From Naganishia liquefaciens (taxonomy: Eukaryota > Basidiomycota > Tremellomycetes > Filobasidiales > Filobasidiaceae), in the NCBI GenBank assembly GCA_013423385.1, contig BLZA01000023.1:871782-935781 (forward strand): DNA of 64,000 nucleotides, written 5' to 3'. A model generated the notes under the pieces. That model searched no databases. It was not told where the DNA came from and saw nothing but the letters and a program-made list of their open reading frames with translations. The translations under genes were made by a program, and so were the position numbers. Of the stretch, positions 36,201 to 51,427 are shown in pieces. Position 1 is the first letter of the stretch; every line of letters begins with the position of its first letter.

Positions 36201-39200
36201 CGACTCCAGAGGGAACAGTTCATCCGCTCATTGCCATAAGTTCCGCTGTTCTCGACATGCTCGTCCAGAACTCTTCGCCTTTCGACTTCGAACCGCTATT
36301 TCAGATCCTGACGCAGCCGAAACGCCTGCTAGATTCATTGCGACGTCACGGTCGTCGGGCAGAAGAAATGGCGACAGAAAAGACCCTCTTGCGTGGACTC
36401 CATCTCGCCACCTCGCTCGTGCGCACAAGCAGTCAGATCTATCGCAGTGGTGGTGGATTGCCCACAATTTTGACGATGATGTTTGATCCTGCCGTCGCCG
36501 CCCCGGATGTCAAAGAGCACTATCACTTGGTCAATATATTGTTCGATTACATCTTCTCGCCAAAGTTTCAAGTGGACACTGCAATTGCGTCCGCTGGTCT
36601 GCTTCAGCAGTTGGCGGCAATTCAAAGCGCTGAAGACGGATCTCTGTCGATACTACCGTGCTTGCAAGAACCGCGCCGGATCGGCAAGGAGCTTCAGGCC
36701 ACGCTTCAGGACAAAAGTCGGACTGCGGCACTTCACCGCTGTCTCTGGCACCTACTGATGACCGCGTCGCAATACCAGACCGGTTTTGCTAGTTTGTGTC
36801 TCGATCCGAGAAGCATCTTCATTTTCGGACCCGCTGCCGTAGAGGCAGACGAAACAGCAAATTCTCAAACAATCCTCAGGGATGTGACCGATATCGTCGC
36901 GAATTGGGGCACCTATTGGGATGCGGATACGGCTCCTCTGCTTTCCACTATGCGGATTCTCGAGGTCGTATATGTATACCATCCACAAATCGCGGTTGTG
37001 GGTGGGTGTGGAGCGCGTGCTGAGCTTTGGGAAGCTCTTTATGGGATCGTGACTTCCTCCCAAGCGAATGCTCCGTTAATCAGCACGCAGATGCTCGATG
37101 ACGATGAGGACCGCAAAGCCTTGATTGCAGATGTTGTGCGGTATTCTTCCCGACGACGTATTCGAGCAAGCGCCGTGCGGATCCTCGCCGCGGTTCTGGA
37201 ACGCGCAGATCCTGCCATCTTGGAGGAGAAAAGTGCCCCGCAGAAAACTGCTCTTAGGCTTTTTGCCGAACCCGAGGCCTATCGCATGATGATAGCGGAA
37301 GCCGGACAGAACGCCTGCCAGCCTTTAGCCATGAGCGACAGCCTATCAGCAATACAGAAACGTCTCCAACACTGTGACATTCAGAGCTTAACGAACCCGG
37401 TAAACGAAGATGCCTCAAACTTTGGCGAACATTACGGCTTTGGTAAGTTTTGCATACAGTTTGATCTCATTTGATTCGCTTGCCAACCGAGACCCAACGT
37501 TTCCTTGCAGATCTAGAAAGCATCACGAGCGTCATCAGTGACCCCGAACTCAAGATATCTGTTGCAAGACAATTATCCTCAATCAATTTATACTGGTCGG
37601 AGATGAGAGCCGACAACAGCTTCTCGTCGGCTGTCAACGCGTACACCTACAATGCAGTCGCCATTGCGGCCACACCGAATGTTGCTGTCAGTTCCGCCAA
37701 AGCTGTCCAAGCGATCATGCTGGAAGCTAGCAGGGAAGATCGGGCAGGAGATTTCATGCTTGGCGTACAGATGGAGCGTTACCAGATCATCGAAACTTTG
37801 CTGCAAACGGTATGGCTTGGCGAATGGACGGGCGAGACGGCTTGGTTGCTTGAATGCGTGGAAGCGCTCTCCGTTCTGGGCGATCATCCGATATTCTCAC
37901 CCATGCTTATCGCTCAGTCATCAAATGTTTATCTGCAAACCACCATTCTCGATTCCTGCGTTTATCTGCTGTCTATCGCGCATGTCGGTACGAGCTGGGA
38001 GGACGACCGAACCTTGGCAAGGGTACGACCTGCATTACGCCGAATCGGTACATTTGTGACCGAGATCCTCAGCGACGCCATGGTGACTCTTTCAACCGGC
38101 AATTCATCTGGGCTTTTGGAGAACATGGAGAAGATCAACGCCGTTTACGGCATGTTCGCTGCGGATCCCCGTTTATTTGAGATTCTTGCGCACATCTTGG
38201 ACGAACATGGCATCATCAAGCGCAGCTGCGAGATTCTCTCACAGCTAGACCTGGCTGGGGACTACGCAATGCAGCATACCAACATCTGCCGCATCTTGCT
38301 CGAGCTTCATCGAGTCATCGCGCAGGATACTAGCGGAGCCGGTCGGCTCTCCGCAGCAGAAGCCATCCAGACATATTCTGCGACCAGTCTCACGGAAATA
38401 TCATCTTCGCAAGGCGTGGGTGTGCCAGACATCACCGAATTGGATGAGCTTTGGGCAAACATGCTGAGCAACATTGCGCTTATTCTGCGCAGACTTCCCT
38501 ACATTACGACTGTCGTCACGGAAGAAGTCATACCATTCATCAACAGGGTCAGCTCGCGCGTGCGAAACGCCACCGAATGGGAACTTCGCGGAGAATTCAG
38601 TCTTGAAGGCCTTCGAGAGGTCATTGCCTTATTGGAGATTATACGGTATATCGTTATCGTAATCGCTGACGATGCCGAGATGAAGATGTCGCTGCTGCAA
38701 GATTACGCCGCCCCGCTACTCCGCCTGATGCGCGCCGTCACCAACGCCCTCAATAAGCCGACCCTTATCAGGACATACTTTGAACAAAGTGCCGACAATG
38801 AAAATCAATTGTCGACCAAAGTTCTCGCCGCACTCGTTGACAGCGCAGCATCTAGTGTCATGCGTGCATTAATGACAGCTGCCGACACGATAGTCATGAT
38901 TTTGCGCGACTTGACATATGCTATACAAGTTCTGTTGAGATCGCCCGACGCAAACTTGCTGGCACCCAATTGTGTGCTTCCATCGGTAAGCACGCTTTGT
39001 CTCGATCTGTAGTGGCAAATATAGGAACCTGACAGCGGCTGCTTTCATAGCTTTCCCTCGATGTCTCGGCTGTCAAGATATTACTTGACCTCGACTCGGC
39101 CCTGCAAGACCTCGAGCTGCCTCCGTCACAGTCTCATGCATTAGGTCGTGGAGCTAGGCGGCTCATTGATTTGCCGCTTCTTCCCGAAAATAGTGTCAAA

Positions 39201-39576
39201 GACGACGTCGCGCGTACCCGAGAGTACGGATTGATATTGACAGTGGTGCAAGCAGTGACCAGACATGAGCGCGATGTGGCTGAAGAACAGATGGAGAAGA
39301 TGGAGGCGGAGAGGAAGAAGGCAGATAATTCCACCGATTCTCTGCCCGCATTGGCGGAGGAGAAGAAAATCAAAGCTGGACGTCGCCGAGCTCGTCAAGA
39401 CCTAAGAGTGAGTAGTAGCTGTGACTCGGGATTCAGAAGACACTGACAAACTGGTTTCATCTCAGGACGTCCATGAGCGCATTCGTCGTACGATCAGCTC
39501 CGAGCGGTCTCAGGTGGCCCAAATCTGCGGCGACTTTTTACAGGAGAGATGCGGCGCAGATCTTTCGACCTGGTAG
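33300..39576 (+). CDS. NUP188: NUP188, large inner-ring nucleoporin
   Basis: NUP188 is an alpha-solenoid scaffold of the nuclear pore inner ring. The start is MASATLTLDQYLT, split by an intron from SPIRELKSIVQ. Order and spacing match animal NUP188: ALEVSERLGIDEVESAMLCR, LALITRYYFNEVVDICELLT, VAKQWALHYLGKQKAILEAL then FIYVFW, FGAHQLNQRLIDMLPPSDCD, and PLLLLGWASVLSQLP. The SH3-like insert follows as LTIPSGSRGVELNRVNDKPV and IIKWATHINGWNIVLSLLRE. After that the sequence is a long helical solenoid with two very long exons (34,868-37,474 region and 37,471-39,012 region). It ends VAQICGDFLQERCGADLSTW. About seven introns and roughly 1950 residues. NUP192/205 was considered but the N-terminal blocks fit NUP188 better. 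Confidence 0.85.
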
Positions 39577-39985
39577 CAGTCCGGGGCTTGGGCCTGTAGA
39601 ATGAAGATCAGCCATAATCATATCACACAAGAATGCTCATCATGCACGCTAACGCGATGGGCTGCGATTGCCTGGACACAGTAACTCAACATCTCGCTGA
39701 AACTTCATCAGAGTTTGACACGCCTATCCCGGTGGCGTTCAACTCGACGCCCCATTGAGACGGAGAGGCTCCTGGAGAGTCTGACAAACCGGACGTCCAA
39801 TTTCAAGCAAAGAGCATCGATGGAAGAACATTCACATTCACAAGCAAAGGGCCGTCTGGCGACAGCCTAGGACCGACACCTCTCAGAATCTTGTGGGAGA
39901 GCAATCTTTTTGAGCTCGGTGAAAGCACCTTCTAGCCAAGGCGTTTCTGATGTGTTCTGAAGCATAGTATATACAAAAGAAGCAC
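39577..39985. other. convergent gap NUP188 / PIN3
   Basis: 409 bp between two 3' ends; nothing recognisable beyond untranslated sequence. Confidence 0.4.
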
Positions 39986-41115
39986 TTAATTGAAAATGTT
40001 GTTGACGATATTTCCAGCAACCGAGGCTCCGGCACCGAAACCGAGACCGCCAACCGCACTGTGAGCGAGCTGTAGAAGAGGGCAGAGTATTTCAGTGACT
40101 GTGAGACGGAAAACTCATGTGCGACCGGATACTTGCGGTGGAACCCATGCCACCGGGTTTTAATTTGAAACGGTTCTTTTTCCCCGTTTCCGTGTCAGTT
40201 ACCACTGCATTGTTGCCGCCGGGAGTGACGACGGTGGTCGTCATCGCACCTTGAGTGTATGGCACTGGCGTGAGAGCAAGCTGGTCATGCGAGGCGTGAG
40301 TAGGGGGAAGACTGGCATGGCTGTTCTGGTATTGCTGGTTCTGGTAAGGGTTGTATCCATTTGGAGGGGGCGGAGCATACGGCGCCTGATATGCTTGCTG
40401 GCTTGGATTCTGGTTGGATGGCGCAAATGAATTTTGTTGCTGTGACGGTGGGGCTACAAAGCGCGGATGAGGAGGCTGCTGATTGACCGTTCCAGGATTC
40501 TTTTGTATGTAATTGGAGGGGAAGAATCCGACTTTTTGTGAATTGGATTCGAGATGACCTTTGAACCAGTCCGAGTTGACTGTGAGGGACAGAAACCGCA
40601 AAGATGAGCCAATACGAAGTGGATTGTGAGCGTAAGTACTCGCCTTCTTCATCAATGATAATGACGTCGTTGACGGCAAAGTTCAGGTCATCATTGTTCC
40701 CACTTCGGTAGTCCCACAGAGCGACGGCGCGGTTCTGCGGCAGATCAGAGGATGGTCTCCCGGGAAGAGCTGGTGGCGCGTGCGGGCCGCCGTTTCGACC
40801 ATATGTAGGGACCAAAGCCGTTTGCGACTCGCCATTTCCGGAAGAGGAGGGAGCATACGACGAATGAGCTGGTGTAGCCGAGAAGGAAGATTGGTCGACG
40901 TGGTTGCCGTTCACGGGGTTGCCGTTCGACACGCTCAAATTCGAGAAGCTCGATCGCGCATTGATCTCGCTCAGTGCAGCTTGCAACTCGTTCTTGACGT
41001 TATCTACAGCGGTATTTTGCGGTATGACAGAGTGCGTCTGCAAAAAGTTGATGTTCGCCAGGGTCTGGTTACAGAGGAGCGTCAATATTGCGTCCTGGTT
41101 TATGGTTCCGACCAT
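39986..41115 (-). CDS. LSB1/PIN3-like SH3-domain protein
   Basis: Resembles the yeast Las17-binding SH3 proteins Lsb1/Pin3, which act on actin patches and endocytosis. The N-terminal helical part (MVGTINQDAILTLLCNQTLA, then NVKNELQAALSEINAR) precedes a Ser/Pro linker. The SH3 domain reads NRAVALWDYRSGNNDDLNFA then VNDVIIIDEEGE, and across an intron VNSDWFKGHLESNSQKVGFF then PSNYIQ, with the expected ALxDY, Trp, Pro and Tyr ligand residues. A Pro/Gln/Tyr-rich segment follows (PYAPPPPNGYNPYQNQQYQ). The last exons give GKKNRFKLKPGG and a Gly/Ala tail FGAGASVAGNIVNNIFN. About 320 residues. The Gln/Asn/Pro-rich part recalls the prion-prone region of Pin3. Confidence 0.8.
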
Positions 41116-41633
41116 GGTCTTTCCCTTTGTGGGGATGCGCGAGAGCTATTAGCGGTGTGCTTTGGCGGTTCAAGATGGATGCTGAGCCGTGGATGGAGAG
41201 TGTGAGAGAGCAACGGAGCAGAGGTGGCTCGCAGCGAGACGAAAAGCGTGTTGCAACGCAATCCTTGACGTTGACGGAAGCTTGGTTGCCGAATTTTGGA
41301 TTGCTGTGTGCATGTCTCGGATGGGTAATGACTCATCTTGTAGTGCGCAGTTCCGCATCCGCCTTGGCCTGCCATGCACGTATGGCCCGGCCGCCGGTCA
41401 CGCTAATCTTAATCTTGTCATCGTCAGTGGCATCTTAATATTCAAAGCTCTGCCATTTTGGGCACCCGGTCCTTGAGGGCAGGACCCGCAGTGGCATGCT
41501 CAGCGTGACCAGGAAGCACGATGAAACGTAATTTTATTCTGCATGGCCGTATCGCGGCGAAAAGGCTTTGGAGGAGTCTAGTTCATTGTCTCTCCCCTTG
41601 TGTAGGGCTGTCAAACGAAGATCTTCATTGCAT
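41116..41633. other. gap between ERD2 3' end and PIN3 start
   Basis: 518 bp carrying the PIN3 promoter and the ERD2 3' region, both genes on the minus strand. ORFs here are mostly shadows of low-complexity sequence; nothing recognised. Confidence 0.4.
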
Positions 41634-42635
41634 CTATGCGGGCAGTTCAAACTTCTGGCCACGAAGTACCCTGCAAAAAAGAACCATCAGTGCAATCCTG
41701 TGTGCGCGAGCGGAAACGACGTACTTGGTGACATACTGGGGCGGGAAAAGGGCGATCGCAAAGGCAACGAAAGAGTCAGATGAAGGCTCAGGCATGTCAA
41801 GTACAGACTTACGATGTAGCCAAAGTCGGCGTAGATGATTGTTTGAATGATGCCGGCAACAATGGCGATTGGATCGAATGATCGCGAGCCTTCCGTAACG
41901 TATCTGGACCATCACGGGCAAGAGTTCAGTGAGTGAATCGCCTTGTATTCGGAGCCCGAACGCACCTGTATATCCAGTTGGGGATATACAATCCGCGGTA
42001 GAGCCCCAGTGCCGCCAAGTAATGGGTCGTAATGGTCTCCGCCTCTCCTGTACGTTGCAGCATGAACAATTGCGGCAAGATCGCTACCGACTCTAGCCAG
42101 ATGGAGAATGACCACAGGATCTCGCTCGGCGTGTATTCGTAGGTAAAGATGATGGACATCAGGGCGACGGGCGGAAGCAGGTAATCGAGCCGGAAGGTAT
42201 CGAGTGATGCGTCGTGTGTCGGCCTGCGTTGACGATGATGAGCTTTTGGCGAGATCGATCGCCGAGACCGGATCTTACCTGTATTTGAATTTCATCAGGT
42301 ACAGGATGTACGCACTGCTACCAATGAAGAAGATCTTCATGATTGCGTTGTACAGGGAAACCCAGCTGCCCAAAAGAAGGTCGACATATCGAGTGCAGAA
42401 AACGGTGAGGTAGAGCGCTTGCGTCTTGTAAGAGATACCTGGGAACTAGGGATGAGTCGTCGTCGCATGCCGAAACGGGCGAGCACCTCACCTCTACATG
42501 ATCTCGATGTCTGAATTTTATGCAGGAGGATAAAGATGGACGCCAGATGCGACAAATCGCCTAGCCTCTCTTTATTAGCTCGGATGTAGGGGCGGCCGAT
42601 ACTGTCGACTTACCCAACAACCTGAAGATGTTCAT
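41634..42635 (-). CDS. ERD2: ERD2, K/HDEL retrieval receptor
   Basis: ERD2 is the seven-helix Golgi receptor that returns escaped ER luminal proteins bearing a C-terminal retention signal. The start MNIFRLL and following exons give [80 protein letters not shown] then [66 protein letters not shown] and [11 protein letters not shown]. Every block aligns in order with known ERD2. Many introns cut this short gene, including an 11-nt micro-exon coding YVTK (41,725-41,735). About 210-220 residues, normal. It diverges from TOP2. Confidence 0.93.
41725..41735 (-). other. ERD2: 11-nt micro-exon of ERD2
   Basis: On the coding strand the exon TATGTCACCAA is preceded by an acceptor CCCCAG and followed by a donor GTACGT. 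It enters in phase 0 after GGC TAC ATC and leaves in phase 2, completed by G from the last exon, giving YI-YVTK-VLRGQ. This restores the conserved ERD2 ending (human reads YLYITKVLKGKK). Skipping it would remove YVT and shift the frame of the C-terminus. Confidence 0.85.
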
Positions 42636-43264
42636 CTTTCTCGTGGGTCGTGATTCGCTCGTCCGTCAAGGTTCAAGTCTAGAATGGAAATCCTCAATAA
42701 GTCCATCGCCCGCCCATGATTCAGCCTTGGCATCTCCAGCTGATCTCCAAAACGTTGACATCGTCCAAGTATTGTGCCATGGCTGCAACTCTTTCCCGTC
42801 GCGATGCACTGCTTGAAAGCGAAAGACTCACTTGATACGTCTTGGCTGCGATGCGATAGATGTACGTGGAATTGTCGGGAATAATTTCTAAAACCCTTGG
42901 TTATCGGAACGCGGTAAGTGTAAGAGTCTGGCAGCTGGTCTGGCTAGAAGACGCTTCAGCATTCCCGAATGGCATTGCATTCGTCACGACCGTCGGGATG
43001 CATGATGATGATTCAGTGCGGGCGTGTAAGGCGGAGGTACGGCACTTCATTTCCGTCGACCTCCTTTTGTTTCAAACGCGTCAATCAAGCGATCAACGAC
43101 ATCAATAACAAACCACCCAGTCGACGGTAGAAATTCTGTCAACTAGGGGTACAAGTACCGCATGAGTGGCGATTGGCAGCAAGTCTATTCATTGAACGCG
43201 ACAGACAAAGTCCAATCGACTGCAGGACGCAAATCACCGCTGCGAGGTCGCGAGAACTGGCAAA
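42636..43264. promoter_or_regulatory. divergent promoter region, ERD2 / TOP2
   Basis: 629 bp between divergent start codons. Small frames at 42,860-43,108 have no support. No clear TATA box. Confidence 0.4.
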
Positions 43265-46200
43265 ATGTCCGACTCTGACGTATCGTTCCAACATTCAAAC
43301 GACGACGGGTCTGACTTTGGAGTCGTCGCGTCTCCTGCTGCAGGAAAGAAGAAGACGGGAGCAGCGGCAAAGCCGAAAAAAGCACCAGCTACGAAAGCAG
43401 CTCCGGCGGCAAAGGGCAAGGCGAAAGCGACAACGACGGCCGCAGCAAAGGTAGGTGACCGTTCGCTTGGTTTGGCATCATCCGATCACGCATTGATGTC
43501 GGCTTTCCTCTGTATAGAAAGCCGCGGTGGGCACCGCTGCCAAGAGGGGCAAAGCTCCGCTGAAGGCCAAGAAGAATGCGCCCAACAACTCGATGTCCGA
43601 CATTGGAGAAATCAGCATAGTCTCGGAAGGCGATGTCGACATGGCTGGAAGTGACAGTGATGACGATGAAACGGAGAGAGCGAGGCCGGCATATCAGCAA
43701 GCCAAGGGACCGCAAAAGACAGCGAGCGAAATGTATCAAAAGGTATGACATTGGCATCCGAGACTTGCGGACAACGCTGATTACGGGATGCTCAACAGCT
43801 TTCGCAATTGGAGCATATTCTGAAACGTCCGGATTCGTATATCGGATCTGTTGAGCACCTACAAGCTCAAATGTGGATCTTTGACAAGGTGACCAAAGGA
43901 ATGGCACTCAAGCAGATCTCCTATGTACCCGGTTTCTTCAAGATATTCGACGAGATCTTGGTTAATGCTGCCGATAACAAGGTAAGCCGAGCGATGGCGG
44001 TTTTACAGCGAAAGGCTAATGCGTCGCAGATCAACGACGCGACCATGGACACGTTCAAAGTTTCCATTGACCGGGAGAAGAATCAGATTTCCGTCTATAA
44101 CAACGGTAAAGGCATACCTATCGAGATTCACACCAAGGAGAAGATCTGGATTCCGGAATTGATCTTTGGAAATTTGTAAGCGCTGTTGTCAGTCATTCTC
44201 ATCGTTCTGTGTTTGTTAACCTCTTGATATGTAGGCTTACATCGTCCAACTACGATGATGATCAGAAAAAGCTCACAGGTGGTCGTAACGGTTATGGAGC
44301 CAAGCTTGCCAATATCTACTCGCTCGAGTTCAGTAAGCTATCGCTAGAGTAGTACGTTAGATGGCCGACTGATGACGATCACGCGCGATGATAGTCGTCG
44401 AGACGGCCGACGCCAACACCAAGAAAAAGTACAAGCAAGTCTTCACAAACAATATGAGCAAAAAAGGCGAACCCAAGGTAAGACTGGAACAACATCGGTC
44501 GTGAGGGTATCTGAGTTGGATCTTTTGCAGATCACGGAAAACAAAAAGGGCGAGGAATACACAAGAATTACATTCAAGCCAGACCTAGCAAGATTCGGAA
44601 TGGCCGAAATCGATGACGATACGGAAGCCTTGTTGATGAAGCGGGTCTACGACATGGCGGGTACCGTCCGGGACGTCAAAGTGTTCTTGAATGACGAGAG
44701 GCTCAAGGTCAAGGGCTTTAAACAGGTACGTAATGCATCTTGGCCTCGGTCTGCAGGTCTGATTCGCCTTTCCACAGTATATTGAAATGTATCTGCAAGC
44801 CGCGATGCAGGAAAAGATTGCGGATGCGGCCGGTGGTGCTGTGAACAAGCCGACAGTAGTCTACGAAACCAGCAAAGATGGACGTTGGGAGATTGGGTTT
44901 ACGCTGTCCGACGGCCAACCACAACAAGTGTCTTTCGCAAACTCTATCTCCACTATCAAGGGCGGAACCCATGTCGACGCTGTGGCGAACCTGCTTGCAA
45001 ACAAATTGATGGATCAGATCAAGAAGAAGAACAAGGCAGCACCGGTCAAGCCTTTCCAGATCAAGAATCACATGTGGATCTTTGTCAATGCCCTTATCGA
45101 GAACCCGGCTTTCGATTCTCAAACCAAAGAAACCCTTACACTCAAGGCTTCTGCCTTTGGCAGCAAGGTCGAACTCTCTGAAGCTTTCATCAAAAAGGGT
45201 GAGTGGATGCCCCTTATACGACTGTGGCCAAGCAGCTCACCAGCCGACTCCAGTCTCAAGCTCTGGCATTGTCGACAATGTGCTGAATTGGGCCAAATTC
45301 AAGTCTGATCAAATGATGAAAAAGACGGACGGCGCAAAACGGACGCGAATTTCGGGTATCGTCAAGCTAGAAGATGCCAACAACGCCGGTGGAAAAAGGG
45401 CAAAGGAATGCACGTTGATTCTCACGGAAGGAGACTCGGCCAAAGCGCTTGCCGTGTCTGGTCTCTCTGTCGTCGGACGTGACAACTACGGCGTCTTTCC
45501 CCTTCGAGGAAAGTTGCTCAACGTCCGTGAAGCTACAACAGATTCGATTCTCAAAAACACGGAGATTCAGTACATCAAGCAGATCATGGGATTGAAGCAC
45601 AATGTCGATTACAAGAGCGTGGAAAGTCTGAGATACGGCAGCCTGATGATCATGACCGATCAAGATCACGATGGTTCGCATATCAAGGGTCTGATCCTCA
45701 ACTTTCTCGACCACTTTTATCCTTCTCTGTTGAAGATTCCTGGATTCTTGATCGAGTTTATTACGCCGATTGTCAAAGTCTGGAGGGGCAAGCAGGAATT
45801 GACTTTTTACACCATGCCGCAATATGAAGAGTGGAAAGAGGCAAACAACAATGGCAGGGGCTGGGAGTCCAAGTACTACAAGGGTTTGGGTACCAGTACC
45901 GCGGCCGACGCGAAAAAGTATTTCAGCGATCTTGACAAACACAAGATCCCATTCCAGGACACTCAGCCAGGCGACAGGGAACTCATCGATCTGGCTTTCA
46001 ACAAGAAGAAGGCGGATGACAGAAAAGAATGGCTTCGTCAATTCAGGCCCGGTACCTATCTCGATCACGACATTGACGAAGTGCCGATCTCTGACTTTAT
46101 CAACAAGGAACTGATCCTCTTCTCCATGGCGGACAATATCCGTTCCATTCCCTCTGTTGCTGATGGCCTCAAACCCGGTCAGCGAAAGGTGCTCTTTGGT

Positions 46201-48344
46201 TGCTTCAAGCGAAAGCTTGTCAAGGAAATCAAGGTCGCGCAGCTGGCAGGTTACGTCTCTGAAAAGACGGCTTACCATCACGGTGAACAGTCGCTGGTCA
46301 TGACCATTGTTGGTCTTGCGCAAAACTTTGTTGGCAGCAACAATATCAATCTTCTGGCTCCCAATGGTCAATTCGGTACACGAATCGCAGGCGGCAAAGA
46401 TGCGGCCAGTGCTCGTTACATTTTCACCAACATCCCGCGTATGACACGGGCCCTTTTCCATCCCAACGACGATCCGATCCTGAATTACCAGATTGAAGAC
46501 GACATGGGTATCGAGCCGGAATATTATCTTCCAGTCGTCCCACTTGTTCTCATCGATGGCGCAGACGGAATTGGAACTGGTTGGAGCACTGCGATTCCCA
46601 ACTACAATCCGGTTGACATTGTCGAGAACATTCGCCGCAAGATGCGGGGAGAGCCAGTCGAGCCAATGACACCGTGGTACCGTGGCTTCAGAGGAACGAT
46701 TGAACGGGTCGCAGAAGACAAGTATAAATGCTCTGGTATCATCAAGAAGATTGACAGTACGACGGTCGAGATCACCGAGTTGCCTGTCAAGAAATGGACG
46801 CAAGACTACAAGGAAATGCTGGAAGAGTGGGTTGCCGGGACTGAAAAGACCCAGGCCACTATCAAGGTATGTTGGCGACGTGGGATCTGTTAACCCGGTC
46901 GCTTACGGTTTGCTCAGGATTACAAAGAGTATCACACCGATACGACGGTGCACTTTGTTGTGACCATGTCGGAAGCTGAACTTAAAAAGGCCGAAGAAGA
47001 GGGATTGGAGAAGCGATTCAAACTCGTGACGCAGATTGGTACAGGAAACATGGTGTGCTTTGACTTGAACAACAAGATCAAAAAGTATTCGTCTCCGGAA
47101 GAGATATTGGACGACTTTTATGGCAAGCGTCTAGAGTACTACGGAGTACGAAAGGTAAGTCGTCGCCTCCGCAACGAGTCTGTCTACCTGGAAAGCTTAT
47201 CCGTCTTGATCAGCAACATCTGGCGGACGAGCTGACAAGGCAATACGAGCGGATTTCGAATCAAGCGCGCTTTGTTCAAATGATCGTCGCCAAGGAACTT
47301 GTGGTCTCGGGCAAGAAGAAGGCAGCGCTGGAAACCGAGCTGCGAAGCCTCAAGTTCAAGCCATATCCCAAAGTCAGCAAGGCTCGTGAAGAGGGAGAAG
47401 AGGCCGACGTGCTGGAAGAGGAGGAAGGACAAGCGGGCGATTACGACTATTTGCTGGGAATGGCTATCTGGAGTTTGACGACAGAACGGGTAGGTTTCTG
47501 TGTAACACGTTTACCGCTCAGCGCGCTGACGAGTCCCGCCCAGGTCGAAAAAATGATGAATGAGCTGAAACAAAAGGAAGCAGAGCTCGACTACCTGTTG
47601 GGCATGAAGGCGACAGATATCTGGAACAACGACCTGGAAGTGTTCCTTGCGGAATGGGAGGTAAGCAGAGGTGGACTGCTTGTCCAGACGGAAGTCTGAT
47701 TTCTCTGGGTCTCAGGCAATGCTCGAGTCCGACGCAATGGCATCGAAGCGGGTCAAGCCCAAGCTCAAGACCGCCGCAGCCAAAAAGCTTGCGGCCGCGA
47801 AGCGCAGGGCAAAGGGACTTGATACCGAGGAATCGTCGGAAGAAGACTATAAACCCACCAAAGCTGCTGCCAAGGCGAAAAAACTAACGCCTGTCAAGCG
47901 CAAGGTGGAGAAGCTAGAGACGCTCGACGATTCCGATCAAGACTACAAGATTGCCAAACCGCCCGCCAAAAAGCCCGCTCCCGCCAAAAAGCCAGTCGAC
48001 GGGGAGGTTCAAGACAATGAAGAGTTGAAACCGGCCATAGCAACAGCCAAAGCCGTCAATGGCAAAGCCGCGAATGGCACGGCAAAAGCCAAGCCCGCTA
48101 CCACGGCGAAACCAAAGAAGAAGATTACACTGGATTCGGAATCGGAAGACGATTTTAAAATGGAACAGAGCGCAGCCGACGACTCGTGAGTTTTCGCGCA
48201 ACACAAGTCGGAATCCCTGCTGACCCTGATATGTGCAGTATAATGGAAGACTTTGATTTCAAACCGGCGCGGGCCGCACCGGCACGCAATGGCCGAGGAA
48301 AAGCCAACGCCTATGCCGAGTTGTCTGACGACGACGATTTCTAG
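43265..48344 (+). CDS. TOP2: TOP2, DNA topoisomerase II
   Basis: Type IIA topoisomerase that passes one DNA duplex through another using ATP; essential for chromosome segregation. The N-terminal 120 residues are Lys/Ala-rich and acidic. The GHKL ATPase domain shows LEHILKRPDSYIGSVEHLQ, DEILVNAADNK, VYNNGKGIPIEIH and GGRNGYGAKLANIYS. The TOPRIM domain shows CTLILTEGDSAKALAVSGL and the metal motif IMTDQDHDGSHIKGL. The winged-helix region carries the catalytic Tyr in KDAASARYIFTNIP; Ala before Arg-Tyr is also seen in yeast TOP2, while animals have Pro. GIGTGWSTAIPNYNP and GTIERVAEDKYKCSGII follow. The C-terminal tail is charged, with repeated KPxAK-type basic blocks and SESEDDF-type acidic patches, ending DDDDF. 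About ten introns; roughly 1500 residues. The tail converges on MDM38 within 193 bp. Confidence 0.97.
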
Positions 48345-48536
48345 CCGGCGGCCTAGGGACTTGGACCCTTTGACGAGCGCAGGTTTCATGCCACAACGAC
48401 TTCAATGTAATTTTTAGAGTTGTATTCGTGTAGCATCATTGTGCAATTGACAGCAAGTCCCGAGGGATACCTAAATCAACCGGCGTTCAGGCAGAGCCAA
48501 TGCTATTAAGATTCACATGTCCTGGTTCCGAGACCT

Positions 48537-51180
<2,644 letters not shown>

Positions 51181-51427
51181 GGTGAATTGGGGCTGCCGGG
51201 CGGGACACGCGCACGGCATGAGCGCCGCCGTGTTCACTCGCTTGAGTACGGGACGCCGGACATTTTGGATATTTGCATCCGCGGAGAGGGCGATCGACGG
51301 GGGAGGGGCGAGGGGCGAGGATGCTTAGTCATCAGCCGCGGGCGGAGGCAAGGCAGCATACAAGGCAAGCAGCAGCAGGGGAGCAGTCATTCCCCGTCGA
51401 TTCACTACGCAGAGTCTCCCGCCCGCC
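51181..51427. promoter_or_regulatory. divergent promoter region, MDM38 / PSY4
   Basis: 247 bp between divergent starts, GC-rich, with no TATA box and several CGGAGG/GCCGCC-like blocks. Confidence 0.35.

Noticed and set aside
45367-46803. 478-codon open frame on the minus strand opposite TOP2
   Set aside because: Same effect: antisense of a long, biased exon of TOP2. No motif and no promoter-like context.
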